Below are positions 34,813 to 43,282 of a stretch of 64,000 bases of DNA, piece by piece; position 1 is the stretch's first letter, and each line of letters starts with the position of its first letter. This DNA comes from Bacillota bacterium (lineage in GTDB: Bacteria > Bacillota > Clostridia > Oscillospirales > Acutalibacteraceae). Made by a program: the position numbers and the translations under genes. The stretch spans positions 248,001 to 312,000 of the forward strand of contig JAEWDK010000020.1 of assembly GCA_023390175.1 (NCBI GenBank). Reading direction: 5' to 3'. The notes under the pieces were generated by a model that worked only from the letters and a program-made list of their open reading frames with translations, was not told the origin of the DNA and made no database searches.

Positions 34813-35871
34813 ATGAAAATAAAACAGATTTTGCTGCTTGCCGCAACATTTTCAGCAGCCTGCCTGCTGCTGATTTTCCCTTCTGCGGCTGCGGCCGGGG
34901 CAAAGAACGGAATCGGCTACTGCCTTCAGATTCTTGTGCCGTCGCTTTACCCGTTCATGGTGCTTTCTGTTTTTGTTGTCAAATGCGGATTGTCCGAAAA
35001 AATCGGCAGGCTGTTTGAAGCGCCCGCGCACGCGGTGCTGAAATTGCCGGGCAGCACCGCGGCTACCATCCTGATGAGTATGATAGGCGGATACCCGACC
35101 GGTGCGCGCAGCGTGGCGGCTCTTTATGAGAACGGCTCGATCAGTGAAGGTCAGGCGGCCAGAATGTTGTGTTTCTGCGTGAACTCCGGGCCTGCTTTCG
35201 TTATCAGCGCCGTTGGCGCGGGTTTTTTAAAAAGCCAGCAGGCCGGGGTAATTCTGTTTGCTTCACAAATTCTGGCCTCCTTCCTGTTAGGCCTGATCAG
35301 TGGAATCACCGCAAAGGACGAACCGGCCCGTAAATCCGTTCATAAGCTCAAGCCGTTAAAAACGGCAAACGCGCTGATTGCATCGGCATCCGACGCCGCG
35401 CACGCCATGATCAGCATGTGCTGTTTTGTGGTGCTGTTTGCCGCGCTGCTGAACCTGCTGCGGCTTTGGGTTACATCCCCCCGCAGTGCCGCCGTGCTTT
35501 CCGGACTACTGGAGGTAACAGGAGGCTGTTCGGATTTTGCAAAGCTGGGCATGCCGCTGTGGACCGTTTCGTTTATTATCGGCTGGGGCGGAATCTGTGT
35601 GCATTTTCAGGTTTTGTCCTCCGTGGAAAAAATTCAGGTCGGCCTGCCGCGGTTCCTGCTTTTCCGGCTGCTGCACGGCACTTTTGCCGCGTTGATTACC
35701 GCTGGGCTGGTGCGTGCGTTCCCCCTTAGTGAGGAGGTGTTCAGCAACACCGCCGCGCCGCTGGCTGCAAATTTTTCCGGTTCCATTCCTGCAGCAACCG
35801 CGCTGATTGCGCTTTGCGCGGCATTTGTTTTCAGCCTTCCGCACGAAAAGCTGGAAATCGAGAAATACTGA
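34813..35871 (+). CDS. ylbJ: Sporulation integral membrane protein YlbJ
   Basis: A 352-residue polytopic protein of about nine helices. The twin signatures LVPSLYPFMVLSVFV and SMIGGYPTGARSVAALYENG mark the nucleoside-recognition/GATE-like fold of YlbJ, a sigma-E-dependent protein required for spore cortex or coat formation in Bacillus. A second ATG at 34813, seven bases after GGGG, is favoured over 34810. It stands divergent from yqfC-yqfD and is the only gene on its transcript. Confidence 0.92.
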   Translation: MKIKQILLLAATFSAACLLLIFPSAAAAGAKNGIGYCLQILVPSLYPFMVLSVFVVKCGLSEKIGRLFEAPAHAVLKLPGSTAATILMSMIGGYPTGARSVAALYENGSISEGQAARMLCFCVNSGPAFVISAVGAGFLKSQQAGVILFASQILASFLLGLISGITAKDEPARKSVHKLKPLKTANALIASASDAAHAMISMCCFVVLFAALLNLLRLWVTSPRSAAVLSGLLEVTGGCSDFAKLGMPLWTVSFIIGWGGICVHFQVLSSVEKIQVGLPRFLLFRLLHGTFAALITAGLVRAFPLSEEVFSNTAAPLAANFSGSIPAATALIALCAAFVFSLPHEKLEIEKY

Positions 35872-36073
35872 TGCTATAATAACAGTAAAGCCAATTATTA
35901 TCGGCAGAATTCGAAAGTTTTAAACTATAATTGACTTGAATAAATCATCGGCAGAATTTTGTTCCTTTATTCTGGATGAAACGAAAAATTCCGTATTTCG
36001 AACGGTTTTCCGATTGATTCGGCCGAATGCACAGGAACACACAATGCATCTTGCGATTAGGGAGATAGGAACG

Positions 36074-36295
36074 ATGATAGGCAAAAAGAAAACAAAACTT
36101 TTCGGAAATCAAATTGAAGTAAATTGCGAATACTGTGTAAACAGCTACGATTACGACGGGGCAAACGTATGCAGGCTGAACTGCTACCTGCAGCCGGACG
36201 GCAGCTGCAGCCGGTTCACGTATGACCCGCTCCGGCGCGCACCCCGAAACCCGCCGCCGCTTGGGACACACGACGCGGATGAATTCAAACTGTAA
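36074..36295 (+). CDS. Small cysteine-rich protein
   Basis: A 73-residue protein with six Cys: NCEYC (residues 16-19), C30, C34, C42 near VCRLNCYLQPDGSCSRFTYDP, and a proline-rich tail. This is a recognisable small Clostridial protein of unknown role; the C-x2-C and C-x3-C spacing could bind Zn or FeS. Start at 36074 with GGGAG nine bases upstream; the frame is open for 46 more codons upstream but without a ribosome site. A perfect 18-bp terminator follows. Confidence 0.7.
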   Translation: MIGKKKTKLFGNQIEVNCEYCVNSYDYDGANVCRLNCYLQPDGSCSRFTYDPLRRAPRNPPPLGTHDADEFKL

Positions 36296-36311
36296 TTTCC
36301 GTCTGAATAAC

Positions 36312-36351
36312 AAAAAGGAACAATCCCCTTTTCAGGGGATTGTTCCTTTTT
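36312..36351. terminator. Bidirectional Rho-independent terminator
   Basis: A perfect 18-bp stem (36312-36329 with 36334-36351) and 4-nt loop, with A/T ends on both sides. It separates the Cys-rich protein gene from the converging FMN reductase gene. Confidence 0.9.
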
Positions 36352-36368
36352 GTTTGCCGATCAATTGA

Positions 36369-36941
36369 TTAAGATGAATGGGCGGGCGAATTTGCCTCAA
36401 CCCAAGCTGCAAATGAATTCATAAACTTTTGCAGAAATTCACCGGTTCTTTCATTGACAAGAGCACCGTTATCATCAAAAAGTGATGCTGCATTCCCAAT
36501 ATAAGCTTCCGGCTGCTGCATTGTAGGAATATTCAGGAAGACAAGCGATTGGCGAAGATGATGATTTGCACCAAAAGCGCTTAATGCACCCGGTGATACG
36601 CTCACCACCGCGCCGGGCTTACCGTCCCATATGCTTTCTCCATACGGCCTTGAACCGACATCCAAAGCGTTCTTAAGCACCGCAGGAACCGACCTGTTAT
36701 ACTCCGGCGTTATAAAAAGAACCGCGTCAAATTTTTTCATCAATTCCCGAAAAGCTGTCCATGGCGCAGGCGGGTTGCCCTCATCATCGAAATCCTGGTT
36801 ATAAATTGCGAGTTCCCCTATCTCAACTTCCTCCATCTCAAAAGATGCAGGCGCAAGTTTTTTTAAAGTCTTTGCCATTTTTTTGCAAAAGGATTCTTTG
36901 CGAAGGCTCCCTACTAAAACTGCGATTTTCTTAGTTTCCAT
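36369..36941 (-). CDS. NAD(P)H-dependent FMN reductase
   Basis: A 190-residue flavodoxin-fold reductase of the azoreductase/ChrR/YieF type. FMN phosphate loop VGSLRKESFCKKMA (residues 10-23), FITPEYNRSVPAVLKNALDVGSRP (~75-98) and GKPGAVVSVSPGALSAFGANHHLRQ (~105-129) are characteristic. It probably reduces quinones, chromate or azo compounds; the substrate is not predictable. AAGGAG eight bases before the ATG; a TTGAAA-17-TATTAT promoter lies upstream. Confidence 0.92.
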   Translation of the reverse strand: METKKIAVLVGSLRKESFCKKMAKTLKKLAPASFEMEEVEIGELAIYNQDFDDEGNPPAPWTAFRELMKKFDAVLFITPEYNRSVPAVLKNALDVGSRPYGESIWDGKPGAVVSVSPGALSAFGANHHLRQSLVFLNIPTMQQPEAYIGNAASLFDDNGALVNERTGEFLQKFMNSFAAWVEANSPAHSS

Positions 36942-36995
36942 AAATAATTCTCCTTTATTTTAGCTTCGTTTCCTCAGCATTGTTTTACCAAATTT

Positions 36996-37024
36996 ATAAT
37001 AGATCATTAAACCAAATATTTCAA
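36996..37024 (-). promoter_or_regulatory. Sigma-A promoter of the FMN reductase gene
   Basis: On the minus strand: TTGAAA (37024-37019), 17-bp spacer, TATTAT (37001-36996), 55 bases upstream of the start. Confidence 0.6.
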
Positions 37025-37178
37025 GTATGCATTTTTCGTATTAATATATATTTGGGTATATGAATAGAAAAAGCCGCATGAATTACTGAAAAATTTATTT
37101 CCTTTCTAGTTTTTGCTTTCCATAGGAAGCCGATCTACCCATCTTCAAATTTCATTCATCGCTTTCTTCAACAGCAGA

Positions 37179-37208
37179 TTGACAAGCCGTAAAGTAAATA
37201 CATATTAT
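37179..37208 (+). promoter_or_regulatory. Sigma-A promoter of ymaF
   Basis: TTGACA (37179-37184), 18-bp spacer, TATTAT (37203-37208), 28 bases ahead of the ymaF start. Confidence 0.65.
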
Positions 37209-37236
37209 AGATCATTCTGTATTAGGAGGCAAAATT

Positions 37237-37668
37237 ATGAGTTTAAATTCTTATTCAAACGATCACGAAAATGATATGTATTATATGTATATTAAAGGCC
37301 ACAAAGAAAATGATTGGAAGGGCTGCAGACCTTGTCCGCCGCATCCACATGTTCAAGAGCATGTTCACGAGGTTCAGGGCAGTGTAGAAATCGCGGAGCG
37401 GGGAACGGATCCTCACAACCATCGCTTTGCGACTGTCACCGGGGAAGCTAAGCCATGTGGAAAACATGATCATTTCCACGAAATAAAATTCAGGACGGAT
37501 TTTTACGAAAATCACTACCATGAATTTTGTGGAAGAACCGGCGGTGCAATCAAAGTCGGTGACAGACATGTCCATTTCCTGGAATCTGTAACAGAAGTAA
37601 GCGATAACCACCAGCATGATTTCAGGCTGTCAACGTTTATCAATGATCCGATTGGCGAAGAGGCTTAA
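37237..37668 (+). CDS. ymaF: YmaF-family His-rich protein
   Basis: A 143-residue soluble protein with many His in pairs separated by one or two residues (HPHVQEHVHE, DPHNHRF, KHDHFHE, ENHYHEF, RHVHF, NHQHDF). This periodic H-x-H pattern is the hallmark of the YmaF family (unknown function) and suggests a repeated beta strand unit that binds metal. Two Cys lie in CRPCPPHPH. AGGAGG is seven bases before the ATG. Single gene with its own promoter. Confidence 0.88.
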   Translation: MSLNSYSNDHENDMYYMYIKGHKENDWKGCRPCPPHPHVQEHVHEVQGSVEIAERGTDPHNHRFATVTGEAKPCGKHDHFHEIKFRTDFYENHYHEFCGRTGGAIKVGDRHVHFLESVTEVSDNHQHDFRLSTFINDPIGEEA

Positions 37669-37884
37669 GTAAATTCCGGCAACGATGGCGGCTCTTGCTT
37701 TACAGTAAAAGTCACATAATTTTACTCTTCCGTCAATACTTCTCGGCCATATACCTCAGTTATCAAATTAATTGTATCAATTTCGATCTGCATTTCGACT
37801 TGCATAATTTTAAAGCATCTTATAATTTTTTGTAAGATGCTGCTTTACAAAAATTATGTCAAGTGTATTTCAGGGCATATTGGC

Positions 37885-37930
37885 AAAAAATCACCGCATC
37901 AGACAGCCGACAAACGGTTGTCTGATGCGG
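37885..37930 (-). terminator. Probable terminator at the end of the sugar operon
   Basis: A 16-bp stem with one mismatch (37894-37909 with 37915-37930), 5-nt loop; a run of six T follows three bases later on the minus strand (37890-37885). It lies 38 bases past the esterase stop. The + strand also continues with TTTT, so it may end ymaF read-through. Confidence 0.75.
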
Positions 37931-37968
37931 TTTTCGCTTATTTCCGCGATTTCACCGTATTAGCCGTA

Positions 37969-39039
37969 TTAACTATTTTTTATAAATTCAGCGATTTCAT
38001 TAATACAGTCCTCTGCCTGTGGATAATATCCAAGATGCTCCACAAAAGCGTGACAAACACCGCTGTACCTTATGATGCTGGCTGAAACGCCATCCTGTAT
38101 CAGCCTTCTGGCATATTCTTCACACTCAAGTCTCAGATAATCATACTCCGCCGTAACAATTAGTGTTTTTGGCATGTCCCCAAAACTCTGTGCAAAGAAG
38201 GGTGTCACATATGGGTTCTTTAAATCCTCCGGATTTTTCACATAGGTAAGGGCGATCAGCTCATTAAATTTTCCAACATCTTTGATAAAAGCTTTCAGCA
38301 CATCAGCATTCCGATTCATCTGATACTTACTTTCATTCCATCTTTTTCCATCAATGTCCAACTTACCAACATTGATTGCCGGGTAGAGAAGAATCTGGCT
38401 TTTTATTCTATGTAAGCCAAGGTCCCGCTCCTTCAGCGCGCAAACAGCAGCTAAATTCCCTCCGGCACTGTCCCCCCCAACGGATATTTTTTCGCGGTCG
38501 CCTCCAATAGAATCCGCATTTTCATAAACCCATTCCAATGCATCAAAGCAGTCGTTCATTGCATCGGGGAACGGGTGTTCCGGTGAAAGACGATATTCCA
38601 CTGAAATCACAACCGCATTCGCTCTTTGAGCAAGCAGCCTGCATGGATTTTCGTCCATTTTCGCACAGCCGCCCAAAAAGCCGCCCCCATGGATATAAAT
38701 AACAATTGAATGATCATTTTTTTGATCTGGACGGTAAATGTACAATGGAATTTTATTTTCTCCCATATGGTGTTCCTGCGTAAACACACCGGTGGAAATA
38801 TCTTTGTTTTGAGATCCCATCTGGCTGCGTACCATTGCAATATCTTCCGCCGTAAGCGCGTTGCTGTCCTTTGGGTAAATCATGCCGCCGCTTTTCAGAT
38901 AATCGGCAAGAACCCGATCATCCGGCACTCCTTCTTCTTCGCAGTCCGGAATAGGTTTCACTTGAATTGTAAGCCCGTCCTCTTCAATAAAGACATAGGT
39001 ACTCTTCAGCTTTTCAATACAATATTGATATGATTTCAC
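37969..39039 (-). CDS. HSL-family alpha/beta hydrolase (esterase)
   Basis: A 356-residue carboxylesterase of the hormone-sensitive lipase class. Oxyanion-hole motif HGGGFLGG (~residue 117), nucleophile Ser in GDSAGGNLAA (~189), acid Asp in TAEYDYLR and His in SGVCHAFVEH near the C terminus. The N-terminal ~90 residues form a helical cap. A GTG at 39039 with TAGGAGAG six bases upstream is the likely start; the frame also contains an earlier GTG at 39072. It follows the response regulator gene by 14 bases, so it is the last gene of the sugar operon; it may deacylate an imported glycoside, which is inference. Confidence 0.88.
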   Translation of the reverse strand: MKSYQYCIEKLKSTYVFIEEDGLTIQVKPIPDCEEEGVPDDRVLADYLKSGGMIYPKDSNALTAEDIAMVRSQMGSQNKDISTGVFTQEHHMGENKIPLYIYRPDQKNDHSIVIYIHGGGFLGGCAKMDENPCRLLAQRANAVVISVEYRLSPEHPFPDAMNDCFDALEWVYENADSIGGDREKISVGGDSAGGNLAAVCALKERDLGLHRIKSQILLYPAINVGKLDIDGKRWNESKYQMNRNADVLKAFIKDVGKFNELIALTYVKNPEDLKNPYVTPFFAQSFGDMPKTLIVTAEYDYLRLECEEYARRLIQDGVSASIIRYSGVCHAFVEHLGYYPQAEDCINEIAEFIKNS

Positions 39040-39053
39040 AAGAATCTCTCCTA

Positions 39054-40637
39054 TTAAAATTGATTTTTCCACTGCAATTCACGTATTTCCCGAATTGTTT
39101 TGCCTGTATTTTTCTTTAATACTTTACAGAAATAAGTCGGGTTTAAATATCCAACCCGCTCCGCAATTTCTTTGATGGACATTCGTGTACTTTCAATCAG
39201 TGTAATCGCTTTTTTAATTCTTACTTCGGTTAAATATTCTACGAAATTTTGATTCAGTTCCTGCTTAAACAAACGGCTAAGATAATATGAGCTGATTCCG
39301 ATGACCTCTGCAGTTCCTTCCAGTGAAATATCCTTGCTGAAATTTTGATTCACATATGTAATAGCATCCATTACATAGCTATTAATCGTTACTTTTTGTT
39401 CCAGGTTCATACTGCCTATAATTTTCTCAATGGACTCCAACAGCCAACTTTTCATCTGCTGCACATTTTCGAGCACAGCGATTTGATTATAAAGAACTTT
39501 AGATTCAAGGACTTTACCATAAAACAATATATTGTTTTGAAGGAGTGTCGTATTTACGGACAGCATTAAATCCAGCAGGTGTGATTTCACATCTTCCTGA
39601 CTTTGTTCAGGCATAATTTTTGAAAAAGCTTCTTCAACAAGCTGCCGGCAGGCAGACTGATTAAAAGTTTTTACTTTCTCCGCAAGCTCCGTCTTAATAC
39701 CCTCAAATGGGTTCTTATCCACAGCCGCTGCTGAAACATCTTCAAAGCTGTTCACGCAGCCTGCAACCGGCCGGCTGTTTAAGGCAATCACGCTCTCGCG
39801 GTACGACTGAGCCATTTGTTCAAAATTTTCATACATTCTTCCGATTCCGCAGGTAAGGTACACGCCGAACTGATGTTTTACCTTGTTTATCATCAGCTTG
39901 GCTATCTCCTCGGCCCAAGTCTTTAAACCTTCGATTTCCTGGGGCGCCATAATAAAGAAATAAATATATCCACTGATTACAGAACTTGGTACAAGGCAGC
40001 AAATTGACTTCATTTCATCCTTCATAAAGGCAATGATTGCAGCGGAATCCGCACCTGTCCCAGCCCCCGGAGAATCTGTAAGTTTCACCGCGAGTATGGT
40101 TCCCTTTGTAAATTGAATGCCAAGCATATCGCAATATGTATTAAAGCTGTCCTTGTTGGGGTCGCCCAGCAAAATAGAAAACATTAGCTCACTTTCAATA
40201 ATCGGAACCATTTCACTCACAAGCTGCCCCAATTTTTCGCTCTCGATTTTCTTTTGCCTTTCTTCTTCAACCGACTGACACAATTTTGCAATAGTTGCGA
40301 TAATTCGTTCTCTTTTTTCCGGTTTTAAAATATAATCATCCGCTCCGAGTGCCAATGCCTTCTGTACGTATTCAAAAGAACTGTATGCTGTGTTAATAAT
40401 TACCTTCATACGGATATTTTTAAGTTTGATCAGGTCAATGGCATCCAGGCCGTTGATTCCCGACATATTAATGTCTACAATAGCAATGTCGGGCTGACAC
40501 GCTTCCACCTGTTTAATTAAATCCACCCCATTCATAACGTAGGGGATAAGCTGAATGTCGGGAAAGTTTTTCATAATAAGCATACTAAGGGCTTTACATT
40601 CGATTTCCTCGTCATCTGCTATAATTAAACGATACAT
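39054..40637 (-). CDS. YesN-type response regulator with AraC DNA-binding domain
   Basis: A 527-residue regulator. Receiver domain residues 1-120: acidic pair DDEE, phospho-acceptor Asp in IVDINMSGINGLDAI (~54), and Lys in ILKPEKRERI (~104). A long middle region (130-400) of unknown fold leads to a C-terminal AraC/XylS pair of helix-turn-helices (SLEGTAEVIGISSYYLSRLFKQELN; GYLNPTYFCKVLKKNTGKTIREIR). AGGAG seven bases before the ATG at 40637. Pairs with the kinase gene ten bases upstream; predicted to activate the Mgl-type importer genes of the same operon. Confidence 0.92.
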   Translation of the reverse strand: MYRLIIADDEEIECKALSMLIMKNFPDIQLIPYVMNGVDLIKQVEACQPDIAIVDINMSGINGLDAIDLIKLKNIRMKVIINTAYSSFEYVQKALALGADDYILKPEKRERIIATIAKLCQSVEEERQKKIESEKLGQLVSEMVPIIESELMFSILLGDPNKDSFNTYCDMLGIQFTKGTILAVKLTDSPGAGTGADSAAIIAFMKDEMKSICCLVPSSVISGYIYFFIMAPQEIEGLKTWAEEIAKLMINKVKHQFGVYLTCGIGRMYENFEQMAQSYRESVIALNSRPVAGCVNSFEDVSAAAVDKNPFEGIKTELAEKVKTFNQSACRQLVEEAFSKIMPEQSQEDVKSHLLDLMLSVNTTLLQNNILFYGKVLESKVLYNQIAVLENVQQMKSWLLESIEKIIGSMNLEQKVTINSYVMDAITYVNQNFSKDISLEGTAEVIGISSYYLSRLFKQELNQNFVEYLTEVRIKKAITLIESTRMSIKEIAERVGYLNPTYFCKVLKKNTGKTIREIRELQWKNQF

Positions 40638-40647
40638 AGAAATTCTC

Positions 40648-42165
40648 CTATCCGGTATATGGAATATTGAAGGTGATTTCTGTCTTCTCCTTCGGCACAC
40701 TGCTGATCGTTGTAATAACATCATTGTTATAAAACAAGTTCAGCCGCATCTGCACATTTTTCAAGCCCAGTTCGTTCGTCATGCCAAATTCAGAATCTGA
40801 CAGACGGCTTCGCAGATCACTTAGTTTATCCGGTTCAATTCCCATTCCGTTGTCTAAAACCGAAAGTAAAATGCGGTTGCCCTGCCGCTGCGTCCGAATG
40901 GTAATTTTCCCTCCGCTTAAATAAATTCCAACGCCGTGTATGATGGAATTTTCAACCATAGGCTGAAGGACCAGACACGGAATTTTGGCAGCGCCAAGTG
41001 ATTCGTCTATTTCAAAATTAAATTGAATTCGACTGCCAAACCGCTGCTGCTGAATGAAGACATAGTTTTCCACATTCATCACTTCATCTTCAATGGTGAC
41101 CGCTTTACTCAGCTTATCCAAATTATAGCGGAGGAGGTTCGCCGTGGCATCAATTAATGTGACGGTCTGCTCCCCTCCCTCAATATAGGCCGTTTGAGAA
41201 ATCATATTCAGTGTGTTAAACAGAAAGTGCGGATTAATACGTGACTGCAGCGCTTTTAATTCGGCGGCTTTCAGCATGTTGCTGGTCTGCAGGTTCTTCA
41301 CTTCTGCGTTTTGCAGTTGCTCTTTTACTTCTGCATTTTCCTCAATCTCATGAATCTGTTGATTGATTTTAATAATCATATTATCAAATGCTTCAGCCAA
41401 AATACTCATTTCGTCGTTTGACTTGATATAGGGAGGTTCAAACTGCATATCTCCCTTTGATACACAGGAAGCAAAATTAGTAAGCGTACGAATCGGTTCC
41501 GTAACATTCTGCGAAAACAGATTGAAGAAAACCACACAGCTAATAATTGCAAAAATAATTAAAATAATATTAAAAATATAAAGTGTGCGCGTGCTGTTTT
41601 CAATGCGAATCTGGACATCTCCCGATTCTGCAAGGATGATGGAATATACACTTTTAAAGTTCTGATTTACCAATTCATATACCTGCTGCGCCTGGTTGTA
41701 ATATTGATTGAGCTGGTTCAAATAGGCAGCAAACGAGTCCTGACCATCATACGATTTTTTCATACCTAACGCTTCATCAGCACGCTCGGTATAACTGATC
41801 ACCATATATTTTAAGTCGACAATCTCTCTGGAATAACCCGTTTCGCTTTTTTCAAGTTCATCCAGTTTAGCCGCCATGTTGAGAAGAGTGCTGCGGTTTG
41901 TGCTGTAAGACTGCAAATCATCTTTCAGGTAATACTCCATATACCTTTTAAATGATACATTCGTCTTATCCATATCAATAAAGACATCATTGAGCAAAAG
42001 CATTTTTTGAACCATAACATTATAGCGGTCATTAACCTTTCTGCTTGACACGAGTGTATATGTTGTCACCAAAACAAGAAATGCAAGAATAATTAAAAAA
42101 CAAAAAAATATTTTTTTGCTAATGGAATTTGTAAGGCGGCCAAAGATGCTTTTCAATTTGTTCAT
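40648..42165 (-). CDS. YesM-type sensor histidine kinase
   Basis: A 505-residue membrane kinase. TM1 (residues ~15-38) and TM2 (~192-215) flank an extracytoplasmic helical sensor of ~150 residues; a HAMP domain follows (FSQNVTEPIRTLTNF...), then a short coiled coil and a His-kinase domain of the LytS/YesM class with LQSRINPHFLFNTLNMIS as the phospho-acceptor region, and HATPase N and G boxes (MVENSIIHG; LDNGMGIEP). The gene lies between a membrane-anchored sugar-binding protein gene and the response regulator gene. Confidence 0.93.
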   Translation of the reverse strand: MNKLKSIFGRLTNSISKKIFFCFLIILAFLVLVTTYTLVSSRKVNDRYNVMVQKMLLLNDVFIDMDKTNVSFKRYMEYYLKDDLQSYSTNRSTLLNMAAKLDELEKSETGYSREIVDLKYMVISYTERADEALGMKKSYDGQDSFAAYLNQLNQYYNQAQQVYELVNQNFKSVYSIILAESGDVQIRIENSTRTLYIFNIILIIFAIISCVVFFNLFSQNVTEPIRTLTNFASCVSKGDMQFEPPYIKSNDEMSILAEAFDNMIIKINQQIHEIEENAEVKEQLQNAEVKNLQTSNMLKAAELKALQSRINPHFLFNTLNMISQTAYIEGGEQTVTLIDATANLLRYNLDKLSKAVTIEDEVMNVENYVFIQQQRFGSRIQFNFEIDESLGAAKIPCLVLQPMVENSIIHGVGIYLSGGKITIRTQRQGNRILLSVLDNGMGIEPDKLSDLRSRLSDSEFGMTNELGLKNVQMRLNLFYNNDVITTISSVPKEKTEITFNIPYTG

Positions 42166-42180
42166 TATTTTCGCACCATA

Positions 42181-43149
42181 TCATTTCTGATTCATATAAG
42201 TATTAATATTATCTTTTGTCACAATCTCCACGCCCGTATCAATTACAGAATTTTGGACCGTCTGACCACGACAGTATTTAATAAGGTTTTCAACTGCCAG
42301 ATATCCCATTTGTTTTTGTCTTTGAACCACTGTTGCATAAAAGGTTTTATCCTTAACGTATCCCAAGGTTTCGCTTAAATCATCAAATCCGATTACCGTC
42401 ACCCTGCCGTTCAGACCGCGTGACCGAATCACTCCTCCTGTACCCACCGGACCGAATCCTTCCGTGCAGAACATTGCGTTAATTTCAGGATACTGATCAA
42501 ACATTCTGTTGACCCTTTCATTGATAAGGGGCAAATCCGATTTTCCTTCCGCAACCGTAATCACTTCCATGTCCGGATAAGAACCAATCACGCTTTTAAA
42601 GCCAGCCACCCTTTCCCGCTGGTTTACTTCGTCAGCCAAACTTACAAGAATACCGATCTTCGCCTTTCCTCCGGTTGCCTTTACCATAGCCTCCCCGACT
42701 TCCCGCCCGGCCTTCAAATTATCAGTTCCTATGTACATATTGCGGTTGGATGAAGGCGAATCACTGTCCACAAGGAGCACAGGAATTCCATGGTTTCTGG
42801 CATCTTTGACAGTTTGGTTAAATTCACCCGACTCACATGCCGCTGTGATAATACCATCCACATTAGATGCAATTGCCGCGCGGATAAATTCAATCTGTTC
42901 CTCGGTATTCAAGTGGGAGGAACCAACACATTTTGTATCCACATTGAATTTCTTTCCTGCTTCCTTAACGCCGTCCTCCAGTATGCGCCAATAACGGTTA
43001 TCCGAAAGAGGGACGATAAGGGAAAATCGATATTCCGGTTTCTTTACTTGTGTCAATCCGTTCGTGTTTTCCTCAATATAATTGTTGTAAAACATAGGTA
43101 CGGTGAGAATCAGTGTAAACACCAAAAAAATGGCAAACAACTTTTTCAT
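42181..43149 (-). CDS. Membrane-anchored sugar-binding sensor protein
   Basis: A 322-residue periplasmic-binding-protein fold of the RbsB/LacI type (Peripla_BP_4). An N-terminal hydrophobic segment (residues 4-22) without a lipobox Cys or a clear cleavage site suggests a membrane anchor. Domain features: FSLIVPLSDNRYWRILEDGVKEAG, DGIITAACESGEF, LLVDSDSP, GTDNLKAGREVGEAM. It is not the ABC importer's own receptor (a separate lipoprotein is encoded upstream); its position next to a YesM/YesN pair matches three-component systems such as XylFII-LytS-YesN of Clostridium, where the binding protein signals to the kinase. Confidence 0.85.
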   Translation of the reverse strand: MKKLFAIFLVFTLILTVPMFYNNYIEENTNGLTQVKKPEYRFSLIVPLSDNRYWRILEDGVKEAGKKFNVDTKCVGSSHLNTEEQIEFIRAAIASNVDGIITAACESGEFNQTVKDARNHGIPVLLVDSDSPSSNRNMYIGTDNLKAGREVGEAMVKATGGKAKIGILVSLADEVNQRERVAGFKSVIGSYPDMEVITVAEGKSDLPLINERVNRMFDQYPEINAMFCTEGFGPVGTGGVIRSRGLNGRVTVIGFDDLSETLGYVKDKTFYATVVQRQKQMGYLAVENLIKYCRGQTVQNSVIDTGVEIVTKDNINTYMNQK

Positions 43150-43191
43150 ATTTTCCGCCTTTATATGCTTTAAATTATCTGTAAATAGCAC

Positions 43192-43224
43192 TTTAAACCA
43201 AAGTTCCAAGAACTTTGGTTTAAA
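43192..43224 (-). repeat. Intergenic perfect hairpin between importer and sensor genes
   Basis: A perfect 15-bp inverted repeat (43192-43206 with 43210-43224) with a 3-nt loop. No T run follows on either strand, so it is not a classic terminator. It sits in the 133-base gap between the permease gene and the sensor binding-protein gene, and may be an mRNA processing or stabilising element. Confidence 0.7.
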
Positions 43225-43282
43225 ATCACTTTACAAAGCTAAGTTTACCGAAAATAGCGATAAAAATCAAGAAAATTTGAAG

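Noticed and set aside
37815..37840. Inverted repeat GCATCTTA/TAAGATGC after ymaF as a terminator
   Set aside because: Loop contains the T run and no T run follows the stem; the better terminator is at 37885-37930.
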